Positions 17,244 through 27,128 are shown, numbered from the stretch's first letter. The stretch: 64,000 nt of DNA from Streptomyces albus subsp. albus (GCF_000725885.1 NZ_JODR01000026.1:1-64000); one strand, 5' to 3'. Numbers and translations: made by a program. Notes: generated by a model from the letters alone, not told the origin.

Positions 17244-18773
17244 TCACTCGGGAAGCTCCGGCACCTTGGGCGGGGCGGCGCACCCCAGGTTCGGCCGCAT
17301 GTTGCAGGGCTGGCTCTGCACCAGCTTCAGGTAGTTGCCCTTGCCGGAGATGCTGGCGGTGAACAGCGGATCCAGGTCCTCACCGCCGGTGCCGCAGCCG
17401 GTGAAGGGCGGGATGTCGAGCTGCGCCCGCAGGACGCCGCCCTTGAGCACCTCGTACTCGGGCTGCTTGCCCTTGAGTTCGACGGCGATGGGCCGTTCGG
17501 TGCGGCACGCGGGCCCCACGTCGAGGGGTTCCCCGTTGACCTTCACGTCGTGCATGCGCAGCGAGAGGTTCATGTGGACGGTGGTGTAGTTGGGTGAACC
17601 GGAACCGCGCTGGACGGCGACGATGGTCATGGGGGACGTCTCGAAGCTGATGCGCGCGGTGACGGGCATGAAGTCGAAGTCGAGGAAGGTGGCCGTGGAG
17701 TCCGGCAGGTCGATCTCCCCCAGGTGCCGCGTCTGGTTGTAGCCGGGGCCGACCGCCCACTCCTTCTGCGTGAGCAGATTGACGGTGGTGGCCCCGTCGC
17801 GGGGGTCGTTGACGACCATCGCGCCGCCCAGCTTCCGCACGTTGGAGACGCCCACGGCGACAGCGCACCAGTGGACGCCGCCGGTGGGGTTCACCTTGAC
17901 GGGGATGCCCTCGGGCGGTGCCGGCAGCTTGGAGCGGTCCAGTTCGCCGGTGGGCCGTTCCGTCTCGCACGGTTCGGCGGGCGGCAGTTCGGCGTCGCCG
18001 ACGTCGATGACGGACTTCTTTTGCCGGGGCCCGTCCTCCTCGTCGTCCGAACCGCCGCCGGACGCGGAGGGCGCGGGCGAGCCCGGGGAACCGGGTGTGG
18101 CCGACGGGCTGCCGGGCTCTCCGTCCGGGTCACCGACCGGCACGGTGGCCAGCAGGGCCTCCTCACCGTCCGACGGCCGGCAGCTCACCTGGACGGGGGC
18201 CTGCTGCGCGGCGGGCCCGCCGGCCTGGCCGTCCTGGCCGGGCGGCGCCGAGGACGCGGGCCGTGGTGCCAGATCGAGGGTGAGGGCCCCGGCCGTGAAG
18301 GCCGCCTTCCCCTCGTGGGCGACGGTCACCGGGGGCGCCGTGCCGCGGTGGGCGAGGGTGAGGCCGCCCGTGGCCGGGATCTGCGTCTCGTCGGCCGCCA
18401 GGTCGTCCCAGGCGGCGTCGGCGGCCGTCCCGCCCTGGGCCACCCGTACCGTCAGCCCGGCACGGGAGGTGAGGGACGTGGTGCCCTCGGGGAGCAGCCC
18501 GGCCAGCGCCTCCCGGGTGAGAGTGACGTCGAGGCGCAGCTCCTCGATGCGCAGCGGCTCGCCGGGCGTGCCGTGGGCGGGGAACCGGGCAAAGACCGTG
18601 GCGTCGAGCTGCCGTGTGCTCTCGCCGGACGCGCAGGTGTAGGCGATGTCGGCCCGCACGGCGTTCTCCCGGGCCTGCGAGCCCGTGCCCGGCAGCACCC
18701 CGGCCACCACCGCGAGCACCCCCACGGCGGCGCCCCGCGCGGTGCGCCGGCGGGCTCGGAGGCTGGGTCTCAC
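17244..18773 (-). CDS. Secreted two-domain protein beside the mce operon (DUF6801-like N-terminus)
   Basis: About 509 aa with an N-terminal signal peptide ending near SQA-REN. Residues ~35-200 resemble the beta-rich DUF6801-type domain starting IAYTCASGE. A Pro/Ser/Gly/Asp-rich linker (~200-265) leads to a C-terminal domain of ~240 residues. That domain contains VGPACRTERPIAVELKG and IPPFTGCG, which align with VGPNCKTRTPAVIGLK and IPKFEHC in the secreted protein at 21410-22093. I chose GTG 18773 because GAGGAG lies just upstream. It is 28 bases ahead of mceG on the same strand and is probably co-transcribed. An extracellular lipid- or wall-binding role is speculation. Confidence 0.75.
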   Translation of the reverse strand: MRPSLRARRRTARGAAVGVLAVVAGVLPGTGSQARENAVRADIAYTCASGESTRQLDATVFARFPAHGTPGEPLRIEELRLDVTLTREALAGLLPEGTTSLTSRAGLTVRVAQGGTAADAAWDDLAADETQIPATGGLTLAHRGTAPPVTVAHEGKAAFTAGALTLDLAPRPASSAPPGQDGQAGGPAAQQAPVQVSCRPSDGEEALLATVPVGDPDGEPGSPSATPGSPGSPAPSASGGGSDDEEDGPRQKKSVIDVGDAELPPAEPCETERPTGELDRSKLPAPPEGIPVKVNPTGGVHWCAVAVGVSNVRKLGGAMVVNDPRDGATTVNLLTQKEWAVGPGYNQTRHLGEIDLPDSTATFLDFDFMPVTARISFETSPMTIVAVQRGSGSPNYTTVHMNLSLRMHDVKVNGEPLDVGPACRTERPIAVELKGKQPEYEVLKGGVLRAQLDIPPFTGCGTGGEDLDPLFTASISGKGNYLKLVQSQPCNMRPNLGCAAPPKVPELPE

Positions 18774-18797
18774 GCTGCTCCTCGGAAGGTTGCGGGT

Positions 18798-18832
18798 CCG
18801 CCGCACCCGCCCGGTGCGGGCGGGTGCGGCGG
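18798..18832. terminator. Perfect 16-bp stem-loop between two secreted-protein genes
   Basis: CCGCCGCACCCGCCCG pairs perfectly with CGGGCGGGTGCGGCGG around a 3-nt GTG loop. It sits just past the stop of the 18857-19474 gene and 25 bases before the next start. It should end that transcript, or act as an attenuator before the mce operon. Confidence 0.8.
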
Positions 18833-18856
18833 GGGTCGGTCGCGGACGGGCCGGTG

Positions 18857-19537
<681 letters not shown>

Positions 19538-19591
19538 TCAGCACAGCCGCTGCTCATCGCACGAAACGCTGCGCCACGCCAATTTCCGTAT

Positions 19592-19606
19592 GCCCTTTCG
19601 AAGGGC
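19592..19606. repeat. Inverted repeat in the secreted-protein/PucR intergenic region
   Basis: GCCCTT-TCG-AAGGGC is a perfect 6-bp inverted repeat about 120 bases upstream of the 19474 start. The surrounding 19475-20058 stretch (584 bases) holds no gene I can support and is locally AT-richer, consistent with promoters for both divergent genes. Confidence 0.35.
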
Positions 19607-19888
19607 TGGCAGGAAAGGACGCTACGCACTGGTAATGCGCCCGTGCAATACCCGGGTGCAAGAAGCGGCCCGGCGTTTTTCCGGGGCTGGATTTTTTGTC
19701 ATCCATAGAGTGCCGGCCGCGCGCGGAGGGCGGATTCTTCATCATCCGGTGCGCATGGCACCCCCTGCCGGATGACGCGTGGCCGGGCCGGTGGCAGCGT
19801 GACCGCCCCGCCCCCACCCCGCGCGTTTCCCAGCTCCGGGGGGCTGCGCGGCGACGCCCGCTGGTCTATGGTCTGCCGTGCACGAGCG

Positions 19889-19940
19889 CCGATGCCGTAC
19901 GCACCGCAACAGGTGCCGCCCCCACGCCGTACGGCATCGG
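19889..19940. promoter_or_regulatory. Large inverted repeat upstream of the PucR-type gene
   Basis: A perfect 13-bp inverted repeat (CCGATGCCGTACG ... CGTACGGCATCGG) spans 19889-19901 and 19928-19940. Its 26-nt loop contains a further small hairpin (GCACC/GGTGC). It lies about 120 bases before the regulator start and could be an operator, a cruciform or a structured leader. Confidence 0.5.
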
Positions 19941-20058
19941 GAGTGCGCGTTCCGACGTGAGCCCGCCGGCCGCACCGACAGCGCGACACCGGACTCGTCC
20001 CCCACCTTGGCCGGTTGGCTTTTCCTACTGCCCCAGGCCGACAGTGGAGGGTACGTCC

Positions 20059-21408
20059 ATGGCGCAGACAGCAGCAGCGTCCCAGTCCCGCGCGCAGGCA
20101 CCGGCCCCGCTCCCCCAGGAGCTGGCCTCGATCATGTGGCCGGAACTGCCCGGTGTCGCCGAGGAGATGGTGCAGGAGATCGGGCGGATGGTGCCCGAGT
20201 ACCGGCCGTTGCTGGAGGGGCCCGACCGTACGGTGCTGCTGCACTGCGTGCGCCAGAACCTCACCACGTTCGTCGAACTGGTCGCGGACCCGTCCGCCGA
20301 CACCGCGCAGCGGGACGCGCTCTGCCGCAGCCTGGGCAGGCTGGAGGCGCACGAGGGGCGCGGCCTGCGCTGTCTCCAGTCGGCGCTCCGCGTCGCCGCG
20401 CGGGTGGGGCTGCGCCGGGCCACGAGCGTGGGCACCCGCTACAACCTCCCGGCGTCGATGATCGTGGCGTTCGCCGACGCCGTGTTCGCCTACGCCGATG
20501 TCATCGAGTCGCTGTGCCGCGAGGGCTATGTGGAGGCCAGGGGCGGCGGCGACGAGGCGTGGGAGTCGCAGCGCGGCCGGCTGCTGCGGCTGCTGCTGGC
20601 CTCCTCGGCCGAACCGGGGCCGGCCCCCGGGCACGGCCCGCTGCGCGGCCGGCGCACCGCCCAGGCTCCCGGCACGGCGGCGCACCCCACGGTCACGGAG
20701 CTGGCCCAGCGGGTGGGCTGGCCCGTCCCGGCCCGGGTCACCCTGGTGGCGCTGCCCGCGGAGACGGAGCGGGGCCGGTTACGCCTGCCCGGCCTCGCCG
20801 ACGATGTGCTGGCCGACCTGGAGGACCGGCAGCCGCACCTGCTGGTGCCCGGGGAGATCGACGAGGAGCGGGCGGCGATGCTGGAGACCGCCGTGGGCGA
20901 GCGGCACGCCGTGATCGGGGTGACGGTGCCGCCCTCGGGGGCGGCCGACTCGCTGCGCTGGGCGCGGCAAACACTGCGGCTGGTCGAGTCGGGGCTGGTC
21001 CCGGCGCAGCGGCTGATCCGCTGCGAGGACCATCTGGTGACGCTATGGCTGGCCGGCGACCCGGCACTGGCCGAGCATCTGGCGGCCCGTCAGCTGGCGC
21101 CGCTGTCCGGGCTGACGGCCGGACAGCGGGACCGCCTGGTGGACACGCTGCTGACCTGGCTGACGACGCGGGGCACGGCGGCGCAGATGGCCCAGGCCCT
21201 GCATCTGCACCCGCAGACGGTGCGCTACCGGATGCGGGCGCTCAAACGCGTGCTGGGTGCCCAACTGGGCGACCCGGACGAGCGGTTCGCGACGGAGCTG
21301 GCGTTGCGGGCGCTGCAGTTGCGCCGCCGTACGGCGGTGCGGCTCCCGGCCGGTGCGCATGCGCGGGACCGGGAGCCGGAGTTGCCCAGGGGGCACGAGG
21401 GCGGCTGA
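20059..21408 (+). CDS. PucR/CdaR-type transcriptional regulator
   Basis: 449 aa. Residues ~15-170 form an all-helical RsbR-like sensor domain, and a linker leads to a central alpha/beta region. The C-terminus is the PucR helix-turn-helix: LVDTLLTWLTTRGTAAQMAQ followed by LHLHPQTVRYRMRALKRVLG. ATG 20059 is set by GGAGG 8 nt upstream; the open frame before it is not supported. Being next to the secreted proteins and the mce operon suggests that it regulates them, perhaps through the inverted repeat just upstream. It ends one base from the convergent secreted-protein gene. Confidence 0.85.
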   Translation: MAQTAAASQSRAQAPAPLPQELASIMWPELPGVAEEMVQEIGRMVPEYRPLLEGPDRTVLLHCVRQNLTTFVELVADPSADTAQRDALCRSLGRLEAHEGRGLRCLQSALRVAARVGLRRATSVGTRYNLPASMIVAFADAVFAYADVIESLCREGYVEARGGGDEAWESQRGRLLRLLLASSAEPGPAPGHGPLRGRRTAQAPGTAAHPTVTELAQRVGWPVPARVTLVALPAETERGRLRLPGLADDVLADLEDRQPHLLVPGEIDEERAAMLETAVGERHAVIGVTVPPSGAADSLRWARQTLRLVESGLVPAQRLIRCEDHLVTLWLAGDPALAEHLAARQLAPLSGLTAGQRDRLVDTLLTWLTTRGTAAQMAQALHLHPQTVRYRMRALKRVLGAQLGDPDERFATELALRALQLRRRTAVRLPAGAHARDREPELPRGHEGG

Positions 21409-21409
21409 C

Positions 21410-22093
21410 TCACGAGCCGGCTTCGGCCGGTGGCCGGGCCGCCTTGCCCAGGGTGAGGGAGAGGGTGTTGCCGTCGCCGGGCACCATGCTGTTGATGACC
21501 GGGGTGGCCAGGAGGCAGTGCTCGAACTTGGGGATGGTGTAGGTCCCGCTGAGTGTGCCGCCGGTGAAGACGTTGAACCCGGGCTCGGACTTGAGGCCGA
21601 TGACGGCGGGTGTCCTGGTCTTGCAGTTCGGGCCGACCGGGGTGGGGATGCCGGCGACCTTGAGGTTCTTCAGCCGCAGCGTCAGGTGCGAGGTGGTGCT
21701 GACGGCGCCGGTCTTCAGGTCGAGGGTGCCGGTGGTCGGCTCTTCCTCGATGAACTCGGTGGTCACCGAGATGGGGATGCCGAGGGCCTTGAAGGAGCCG
21801 GGCGCGTCGGGGAGCTGGGTCTCGGCGGTCAGTTCGCCCGTGGTCAGGTTCGTGGAGGTCTTCAGCGTGCCGGGGCCCAGGGCCAGGTCGCTGCCGGTGC
21901 CGGTGAGATGGGTGGTGCCGTTGAGGGGGTAGTCGAGCCGGACGGGCGCGGCGGCGGAGCCGGACGAGGAGTCGGCTTGCGCGGTGCCGACGGCGAGGAG
22001 GGGGATCACGCAGCCGAGCGCGGCGGCGGCGACGCCCGCCCGCCGGGCGGCTCGGCGGCGGTCTTCGGGGAACGCGGACAGCGTGCGTCTCAT
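21410..22093 (-). CDS. Secreted protein sharing a domain with the 17244 protein
   Basis: 227 aa. A long N-region and signal peptide (AAAALGCVIPLLAVGTAQA-DSS) precede a mature beta-rich domain, starting LDYPLNGTTHLTGTG. The second half (LTLRLKNLKVAG, VGPNCKTRTPAVIGLK, TGGTLSGTYTIPKFEHC) aligns with the C-terminal domain of the protein at 17244-18773, including both cysteines. ATG 22093 has AGGAG 5 nt upstream. It probably belongs to an actinobacterial family of envelope lipid-associated proteins; the function is unknown. Confidence 0.75.
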   Translation of the reverse strand: MRRTLSAFPEDRRRAARRAGVAAAALGCVIPLLAVGTAQADSSSGSAAAPVRLDYPLNGTTHLTGTGSDLALGPGTLKTSTNLTTGELTAETQLPDAPGSFKALGIPISVTTEFIEEEPTTGTLDLKTGAVSTTSHLTLRLKNLKVAGIPTPVGPNCKTRTPAVIGLKSEPGFNVFTGGTLSGTYTIPKFEHCLLATPVINSMVPGDGNTLSLTLGKAARPPAEAGS

Positions 22094-22120
22094 GGCAGCT
22101 CCTGGGATGTGGGCGGAACG

Positions 22121-22595
22121 CACTTACGCGCATGAGCGGACCCCGCAGCCGGCTCGGGGCACGGTCACGGGGTCCTGGCCGCGTGGGGCGGCCTGGGGAT
22201 ACGACTCGCGAGCCATGACGCCGACGGAAAGGCGGCGCCCCGGTGGAACCGAACGCTACGAGCGGGTAACCGGTCGCGCAACCAGCCGTTTCCCGTTTTC
22301 TCGGCGCGTGCCGGAACGGGCCCGGTTTCTTGTCTGTTACCGCGCATCGCGGCGGTCGTTCTTCATCGGCGGCTGAGTACGCGGGGCACTGCGGCCCCAG
22401 CGCGCCGGGTGCCGCCGCCCGGAAGCGCGGGGGTGTTCCGGCGGCACCGAAGCGGCCCCGGTGCGGCTGCGGCCGGTGGTGTCCGGGGCATTGATTTCTG
22501 CTTACGCATCAGTAAGTTGGCACTCCCGCCGGCCCGTTCGGACCCCGCCCGGCGGTCACCCGATCCCGCACCACCCACCCAGGCACCACTTACGC
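22121..22595. promoter_or_regulatory. Repeated CTTACGC motif in a 525-bp intergenic region
   Basis: CACTTACGC occurs at 22121-22129 and 22587-22595, and a palindromic version (CTTAC-GCATCA-GTAAG) at 22501-22516. The three copies flank the divergent promoters of the secreted protein and the acyl-CoA synthetase, suggesting one shared regulator. No coding sequence is supported between 22094 and 22618. Confidence 0.45.
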
Positions 22596-22618
22596 ACCCG
22601 CGAACAGGAGCCGAAGAG

Positions 22619-24559
22619 ATGGGCGTCAGGAAGGATCTCAGGGCGGCGAAGCGCCGCGGCGACCTCGCCGGCCGCGGCCCGGTCGAGGTGGTCGAGGAAG
22701 GCGGCACGGTGCGCGAGGCACGTGCCCGTCCGCTCGTCACGGCCCCCACCACCGGCAGCCTCGCCGACATCCCCTTCACCAACGCCGCCGAGGCGCCCAC
22801 CACCGTCGTCGTACGGCGCAAGAGGGCCGGCCGGTGGGAGCCGGTGACCGCCGCCGCGTTCGCCGCGCAGGTCACCGCCACCGCGAAGGGACTGGTGGCC
22901 GCCGGGCTGGAGCCCGGGGACCGGGTCGCGCTGATGTGCCGCACCCGCTACGAGTGGTGCGTCCTCGACTTCGCGGTCTGGGCCGCCGGCGGAGTGGGCG
23001 TCCCCGTCTACCCGACCTCCTCCACCGAGCAGGTCGAGTGGATACTGCGCGACTGCGAGGCGGCCTTCCTGTTCGTGGAGACCGCCGAGCACGCGGCCAC
23101 CGCCCGGCCCGCGCTCGACGCCCTGGCACGGCGCCCGCAGCTGTGGCACATCGACCCGGGCCCCGGCGGCGGCCGTCCCGCGCTGGAGCGGCTGGCCGAG
23201 GAGGGGCGCGGGACACCCGACGAGGAGATCACCCGGCGCCGCGCCGGCCTCGGCCCCGACAGCATCGCCACCCTCTGCTACACCTCCGGCACCACGGGCC
23301 GGCCCAAGGGCTGCGTACTCACCCACGGCAACCTCCACGCGGAGGCCGCCAACACGGTCGAGTTGCTGCATCCGGTCTTCCAGGCCGTCACCGGGCAGAC
23401 CGGCGCGACCCTGCTGTTCCTGCCGCTGGCCCACGTCCTGGGCCGCACCCTCCAGATCGCGTGTCTGTGGGCGCGGATCGAACTCGGGCACTGCCCCAGC
23501 ATCAAACCGGACGAGCTGCGGCCCGAGTTGCGCTCGTTCCGGCCCACGTTCCTGGTGGGCGTGCCGTACCTGTTCGAGAAGATCCACGAGACGGGCCGGC
23601 AGACGGCGGAGCGGATGGGCCGGGCCGCCTCCTTCGACCGCGCCGACCGGGTGGCCGTGCGCTTCGCCGAGGCGCACCTGGCCGCTTTCCTGGGCACCGG
23701 CAAAGGCCCCTCGATCGGTACCCGGCTGGCCTGGGGCCTGTACGACCTGCTGGTCTACCGGCGCGTCCGCAAGGAGCTGGGCGGCCGGCTGCGCTACGCC
23801 ATCAGCGGCGGCTCGCCCCTGGACCGCCGGCTCAATCTGTTCTTCTACGCGGCGGGCATCGTCGTCTACGAGGGGTACGGGCTCACCGAGACCTCCGCCG
23901 CGGCCACCGTCACCCCGCCGCTCGGCCCGCGCCCCGGCACCGTGGGCCGCCCAGTGCCCGGCACCGCCGTGCGCATCGCCGACGACGGTGAGGTGCTCGT
24001 CAAGGGCGACATCGTCTTCGGCGCGTACTGGAACCGGCCCGAGGCCACCGCCGAGGTGCTGCGCGACGGCTGGTTCGCCACCGGCGACCTGGGCCGGCTG
24101 GACGCGGACGGATATCTGACGATCGTCGGCCGCAAGAAGGACATCCTCATCACCAGCGGCGGCAAGAACGTCTCCCCCGCCCCGCTGGAGGACCGGCTGC
24201 GCAGCCGCTCCCCCGTCGGGCAGTGCATGGTCGTCGGCGACGGCCGCCGCTACGTGGCCGCTCTCGTCACCCTGGATCCGGAAGCGGTCGCCCACTGGCT
24301 CGCGGTGCGCGAACTGCCGCCCGACGCCCCGACGGCACGGCTGCGCGAGCACCCGGAACTGGTGGCCGCGGTGCAGCGGGCCGTGGACCACGCCAACGAA
24401 GCCGTCTCGCAGGCCGAGGCCATCCGCCGCTTCCGCATCGTCGAGGGCGAGTTCACCGAGGAGAACGGCCTGCTGACCCCGTCCCTCAAAGTGCGGCGCG
24501 CCGCGGTGGCCGAGGCGTACGCGCACGAGATCGAGGCGCTCTACGACGAGGAGCGGTGA
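22619..24559 (+). CDS. Long-chain fatty-acid-CoA ligase (FAA1/FadD15 type)
   Basis: 646 aa adenylate-forming enzyme that activates long-chain fatty acids to acyl-CoA through an acyl-AMP intermediate. It shows the AMP-binding P-loop YTSGTTGRPKG (about 222-232), the YGLTETSAA motif, the TGDLG hinge region and the C-terminal GRKKDILITSGGKNVSP segment. The large-form layout matches long-chain synthetases rather than short-chain ones. ATG 22619 has AGGAG 8 nt upstream. It is convergent with the 3-hydroxyacyl-CoA dehydrogenase, and its neighbours point to beta-oxidation. Confidence 0.93.
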   Translation: MGVRKDLRAAKRRGDLAGRGPVEVVEEGGTVREARARPLVTAPTTGSLADIPFTNAAEAPTTVVVRRKRAGRWEPVTAAAFAAQVTATAKGLVAAGLEPGDRVALMCRTRYEWCVLDFAVWAAGGVGVPVYPTSSTEQVEWILRDCEAAFLFVETAEHAATARPALDALARRPQLWHIDPGPGGGRPALERLAEEGRGTPDEEITRRRAGLGPDSIATLCYTSGTTGRPKGCVLTHGNLHAEAANTVELLHPVFQAVTGQTGATLLFLPLAHVLGRTLQIACLWARIELGHCPSIKPDELRPELRSFRPTFLVGVPYLFEKIHETGRQTAERMGRAASFDRADRVAVRFAEAHLAAFLGTGKGPSIGTRLAWGLYDLLVYRRVRKELGGRLRYAISGGSPLDRRLNLFFYAAGIVVYEGYGLTETSAAATVTPPLGPRPGTVGRPVPGTAVRIADDGEVLVKGDIVFGAYWNRPEATAEVLRDGWFATGDLGRLDADGYLTIVGRKKDILITSGGKNVSPAPLEDRLRSRSPVGQCMVVGDGRRYVAALVTLDPEAVAHWLAVRELPPDAPTARLREHPELVAAVQRAVDHANEAVSQAEAIRRFRIVEGEFTEENGLLTPSLKVRRAAVAEAYAHEIEALYDEER

Positions 24560-24566
24560 CGGCGGC

Positions 24567-24602
24567 CGGGCCGGCGCGGGCCCGGTGCCGGGGCCCGGCC
24601 CG
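24567..24602. terminator. GC-rich hairpin between convergent lipid genes
   Basis: An 8-bp outer stem (CGGGCCGG / CCGGCCCG) encloses a second stem (CGGGCCC / GGGCCCG). It fills the 44-base convergent gap and probably serves both genes. Confidence 0.55.
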
Positions 24603-24603
24603 C

Positions 24604-26097
24604 TCATTCCGGGAGGGGGGCCGCCGGCGTGGTCGCGGGCAGGCCCAGATGCGCCCGCTGGACCAGCCATGGGCTGGGCCGGTACCGGGGATCGCCGGTC
24701 TCGGCCTGGAGGTTGCGCAGCAGGTCCACGATCCGCGCGACCCCCACCCGGTCCGCCCAGGCGAGAGGGCCGTGGGGGTAGCCCAGTCCGAGGGTGACGG
24801 CCACGTCGATGTCCTGCGGTGCGGCGATACCGCGTTCGGCGATGCCCGCGGCGACGTTCACGACGGAGGCCAGCAGCCGCTGCGCGACCGAGCCCGCCGT
24901 GTCCCGCACCACCGTCACCGCGTGCCCGTCGCGGGCCAGCACGGCGACGGCGTCTCCGACGGCCGTGTCCCGCACGGCCGGTGTGACGGCCAGGACGCGG
25001 CGCGGGCTGTCGAGCGAGAGGGGATCGACACCCAGGGTGCGGTCGGCGGGGAGTCCGCCGGCGGCGACGGCCGCGGCCACCGAGGTCCCCCACGTCGGGA
25101 CCAGGACGAGGGCGTCGTCCCCGGCGTCGGTGCCCTGGCCCGCGCCGGCGAGCGCGGCGAGTTCCTCCCCCAACGCCCGCACCGGCCGCGCCGGGTCACC
25201 GCCCTCGATGCGGGGTTCCGGCACCTCCGCGCCCGCCTCGCCGTCGCCGTAGGCGTAGAAGCCCCGCCCCGTCTTACGCCCGTGCAGTCCGGCGGCGACC
25301 CGGTTCGCCGTCAGATAGGAGGGGCGCAGCCGGTCGGCGTGGCGGAAGCCGGTCCAGACGGTCTCCATCACGGAGGACGTCACATCGAGGCCGGTCAGAT
25401 CCATCAGCGTGAAGGGCCCCATGCGCAGGCCGAGGACGTCCCGGGCGATCCGGTCCAGCGCGGCGTGCCCGGCGACGGACTCCTCCAGCAGCGCGAACGC
25501 CTCGGTCACCAGCCCCCGACCGGCGTGGTTGACGAGGAAACCGGGCGTGTCCGCGACGGTGACCGCGCGGTGCCCGGAGGAGGCCACCAGCTCCGTCAGC
25601 AGTTCGACGACGGACTCGCGGGTCGCCGCGCCCGGCACCACCTCCACGAGTCTCATCAGTGGCACGGGGTTGAAGAAGTGCAGCCCGGCGAGGCGTCCCG
25701 GATCCGCGAGCCGCGCGCCGAGCGCCGTGACCGACAGGGACGAGGTGTTGGTGGCGAACACGGTGCCGGCGGGCAGTACCCGCTCCAGCCCGGTGAACAG
25801 CTCCGCCTTGACCTCCGGGTCCTCCACCACCGCTTCGACCACCAGATCCGGCGCGGCGCCGGTGCGCGCTTCGAGGGGCGACTCCAGGGCGGACAGCGCG
25901 GACCGTGCGCGGTCGGCCTCCGCGCGGCCGAGCCGCCCCTTGGCCACGGCCCGCTCCAGCATGGTGCCGACGAACGTGACGGCGTCGGCCACCGCCTCGG
26001 GCCGCGCATCGCTCAGCTCCACCGTGTGCCCGGCCGTGACGGCCCACTGCGCGATACCGCGGCCCATGGTGCCCGCCCCCACAACCCTGATGCGCAT
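24604..26097 (-). CDS. 3-hydroxyacyl-CoA dehydrogenase (two-domain repeat form)
   Basis: 497 aa NAD-dependent dehydrogenase that converts 3-hydroxyacyl-CoA to 3-oxoacyl-CoA. The Rossmann start is VVGAGTMGRGIAQWA (residues 5-18) and ATNTSSLSV and GLHFFNPVPLM mark the active region. The first C-terminal helical domain contains GFLVNHAGRGLV and GRKTGRGFYAY. A second C-terminal domain follows (~380-490), as in PaaH-like or fused 3-hydroxyadipyl/butyryl-CoA dehydrogenases. ATG 26097 has GGAGGAG upstream. The divergent LysR gene next door is broken, so its likely regulator has been lost. Confidence 0.92.
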   Translation of the reverse strand: MRIRVVGAGTMGRGIAQWAVTAGHTVELSDARPEAVADAVTFVGTMLERAVAKGRLGRAEADRARSALSALESPLEARTGAAPDLVVEAVVEDPEVKAELFTGLERVLPAGTVFATNTSSLSVTALGARLADPGRLAGLHFFNPVPLMRLVEVVPGAATRESVVELLTELVASSGHRAVTVADTPGFLVNHAGRGLVTEAFALLEESVAGHAALDRIARDVLGLRMGPFTLMDLTGLDVTSSVMETVWTGFRHADRLRPSYLTANRVAAGLHGRKTGRGFYAYGDGEAGAEVPEPRIEGGDPARPVRALGEELAALAGAGQGTDAGDDALVLVPTWGTSVAAAVAAGGLPADRTLGVDPLSLDSPRRVLAVTPAVRDTAVGDAVAVLARDGHAVTVVRDTAGSVAQRLLASVVNVAAGIAERGIAAPQDIDVAVTLGLGYPHGPLAWADRVGVARIVDLLRNLQAETGDPRYRPSPWLVQRAHLGLPATTPAAPLPE

Positions 26098-26238
26098 GTA
26101 CGGCTCCTCCTCGCCGGGGCGCGTGCCGGCCGATCCTGACCGCCGGCCGCGGCATTGATCCGATTCGGCTACCAAATTAGGGTCTTCCCGGGACGGACAA
26201 CAGATCGGTTCGGGGAGCCCCCGGAGAGTGAGCCCACC

Positions 26239-27090
26239 GTGGAGCTGCGCCACCTCGCCGCGTTCGTCGCCGTGCCGAGGAACCCCACTCCGGGCGGGCC
26301 GCCGAGCGGATCGGGCCGGTACGGCCGCCGCACAGCCGGCGGATCCGCCGACCGGAACGGGAGCCGGGGGGCCGCCTCTTCACACGCGGTACGCGCCCGG
26401 TGCGGCCGGCCGGCGCGGGTGAGGCGTTCCCGGGACCGGTGCCGCGCGGCCCCGGCCGGTCTTCGGGCCGCGACGAGGGTGGCCGGGGCCGCGGGCAGCC
26501 GGCCGGGTGGGCGTCGGTCGCACGGGCGCTGCCCGTCACGCCGTACCGTTCCGGCTCGGCCGCGCGGTGGGTACAGCGCGCCCAGGGGGCCGAGCCGGTG
26601 ACGCGGGGTCAGGCGTACGCGAGGCCGGCCCTGATGCGGGTCGGGGGCAGCCCGCCGGGCCTCGGCTGCGTCCGGCTGCGGGCCGGCATGCCCGGGGTGG
26701 CTGGCCGGGCGACCGCCGAGGAGGAACCGGTCAGCGCGCCGGCCTGCCACCGTCCGCCGCCACTGCGTCCCTGCGGACCGGAGTGGCCGGCCTGGCGGAC
26801 GGGCCATGCGTCACCGCCCTCCCCGCGAACGCCGGTTGCGGCCCGCGCGGGGCGGCCTTCCGCACCCGCGAGCGCGCCCGGCCCCTCCCGCGTCTCGTCC
26901 ACCAGGCGCCCGGCCCGTACACGATCCTCGCGCCCGGGGCCGTGCATTCCGGCACCACCCTCATCTCCCGCACCCACGTCCGGCGGACCGGGCCGGCCCA
27001 TCGCCCGCCCACCGGCCCGCCCGCGGTGCTGCGGGCGCTGCCGGCCCCACCGTCGGGCCGCCCAGACCGGTACCGCCCCACCGGCCGAGG
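26239..27090 (+). pseudogene. Decayed LysR-family regulator with several frameshifts
   Basis: No single frame encodes a protein, but successive frames spell a LysR regulator. GTG 26239 gives VELRHLAAFVAV. After a one-base loss at about 26275, the next frame gives AEEPHSGRAAER, then SRRIRRPEREPGGRLFTRGT and AGAGEAF, the winged-helix DNA-binding domain. A third frame gives GRVGVGRTGAARHAVPFRL, the start of the effector domain. The frame then changes back (LGCVRLRAGMPGV) and again (ADGPCVTALPANAG, HQAPGPYTILAPGAV, TTLISRTHV). The order and the ~850-base length fit a full gene of about 300 codons. At least four shifts rule out function. It is divergent from the dehydrogenase and precedes the thiolase. 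Confidence 0.8.
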
Positions 27091-27128
27091 CACCGGCCCG
27101 CCCCCTCCCGACCCGGAAAGGACACACG

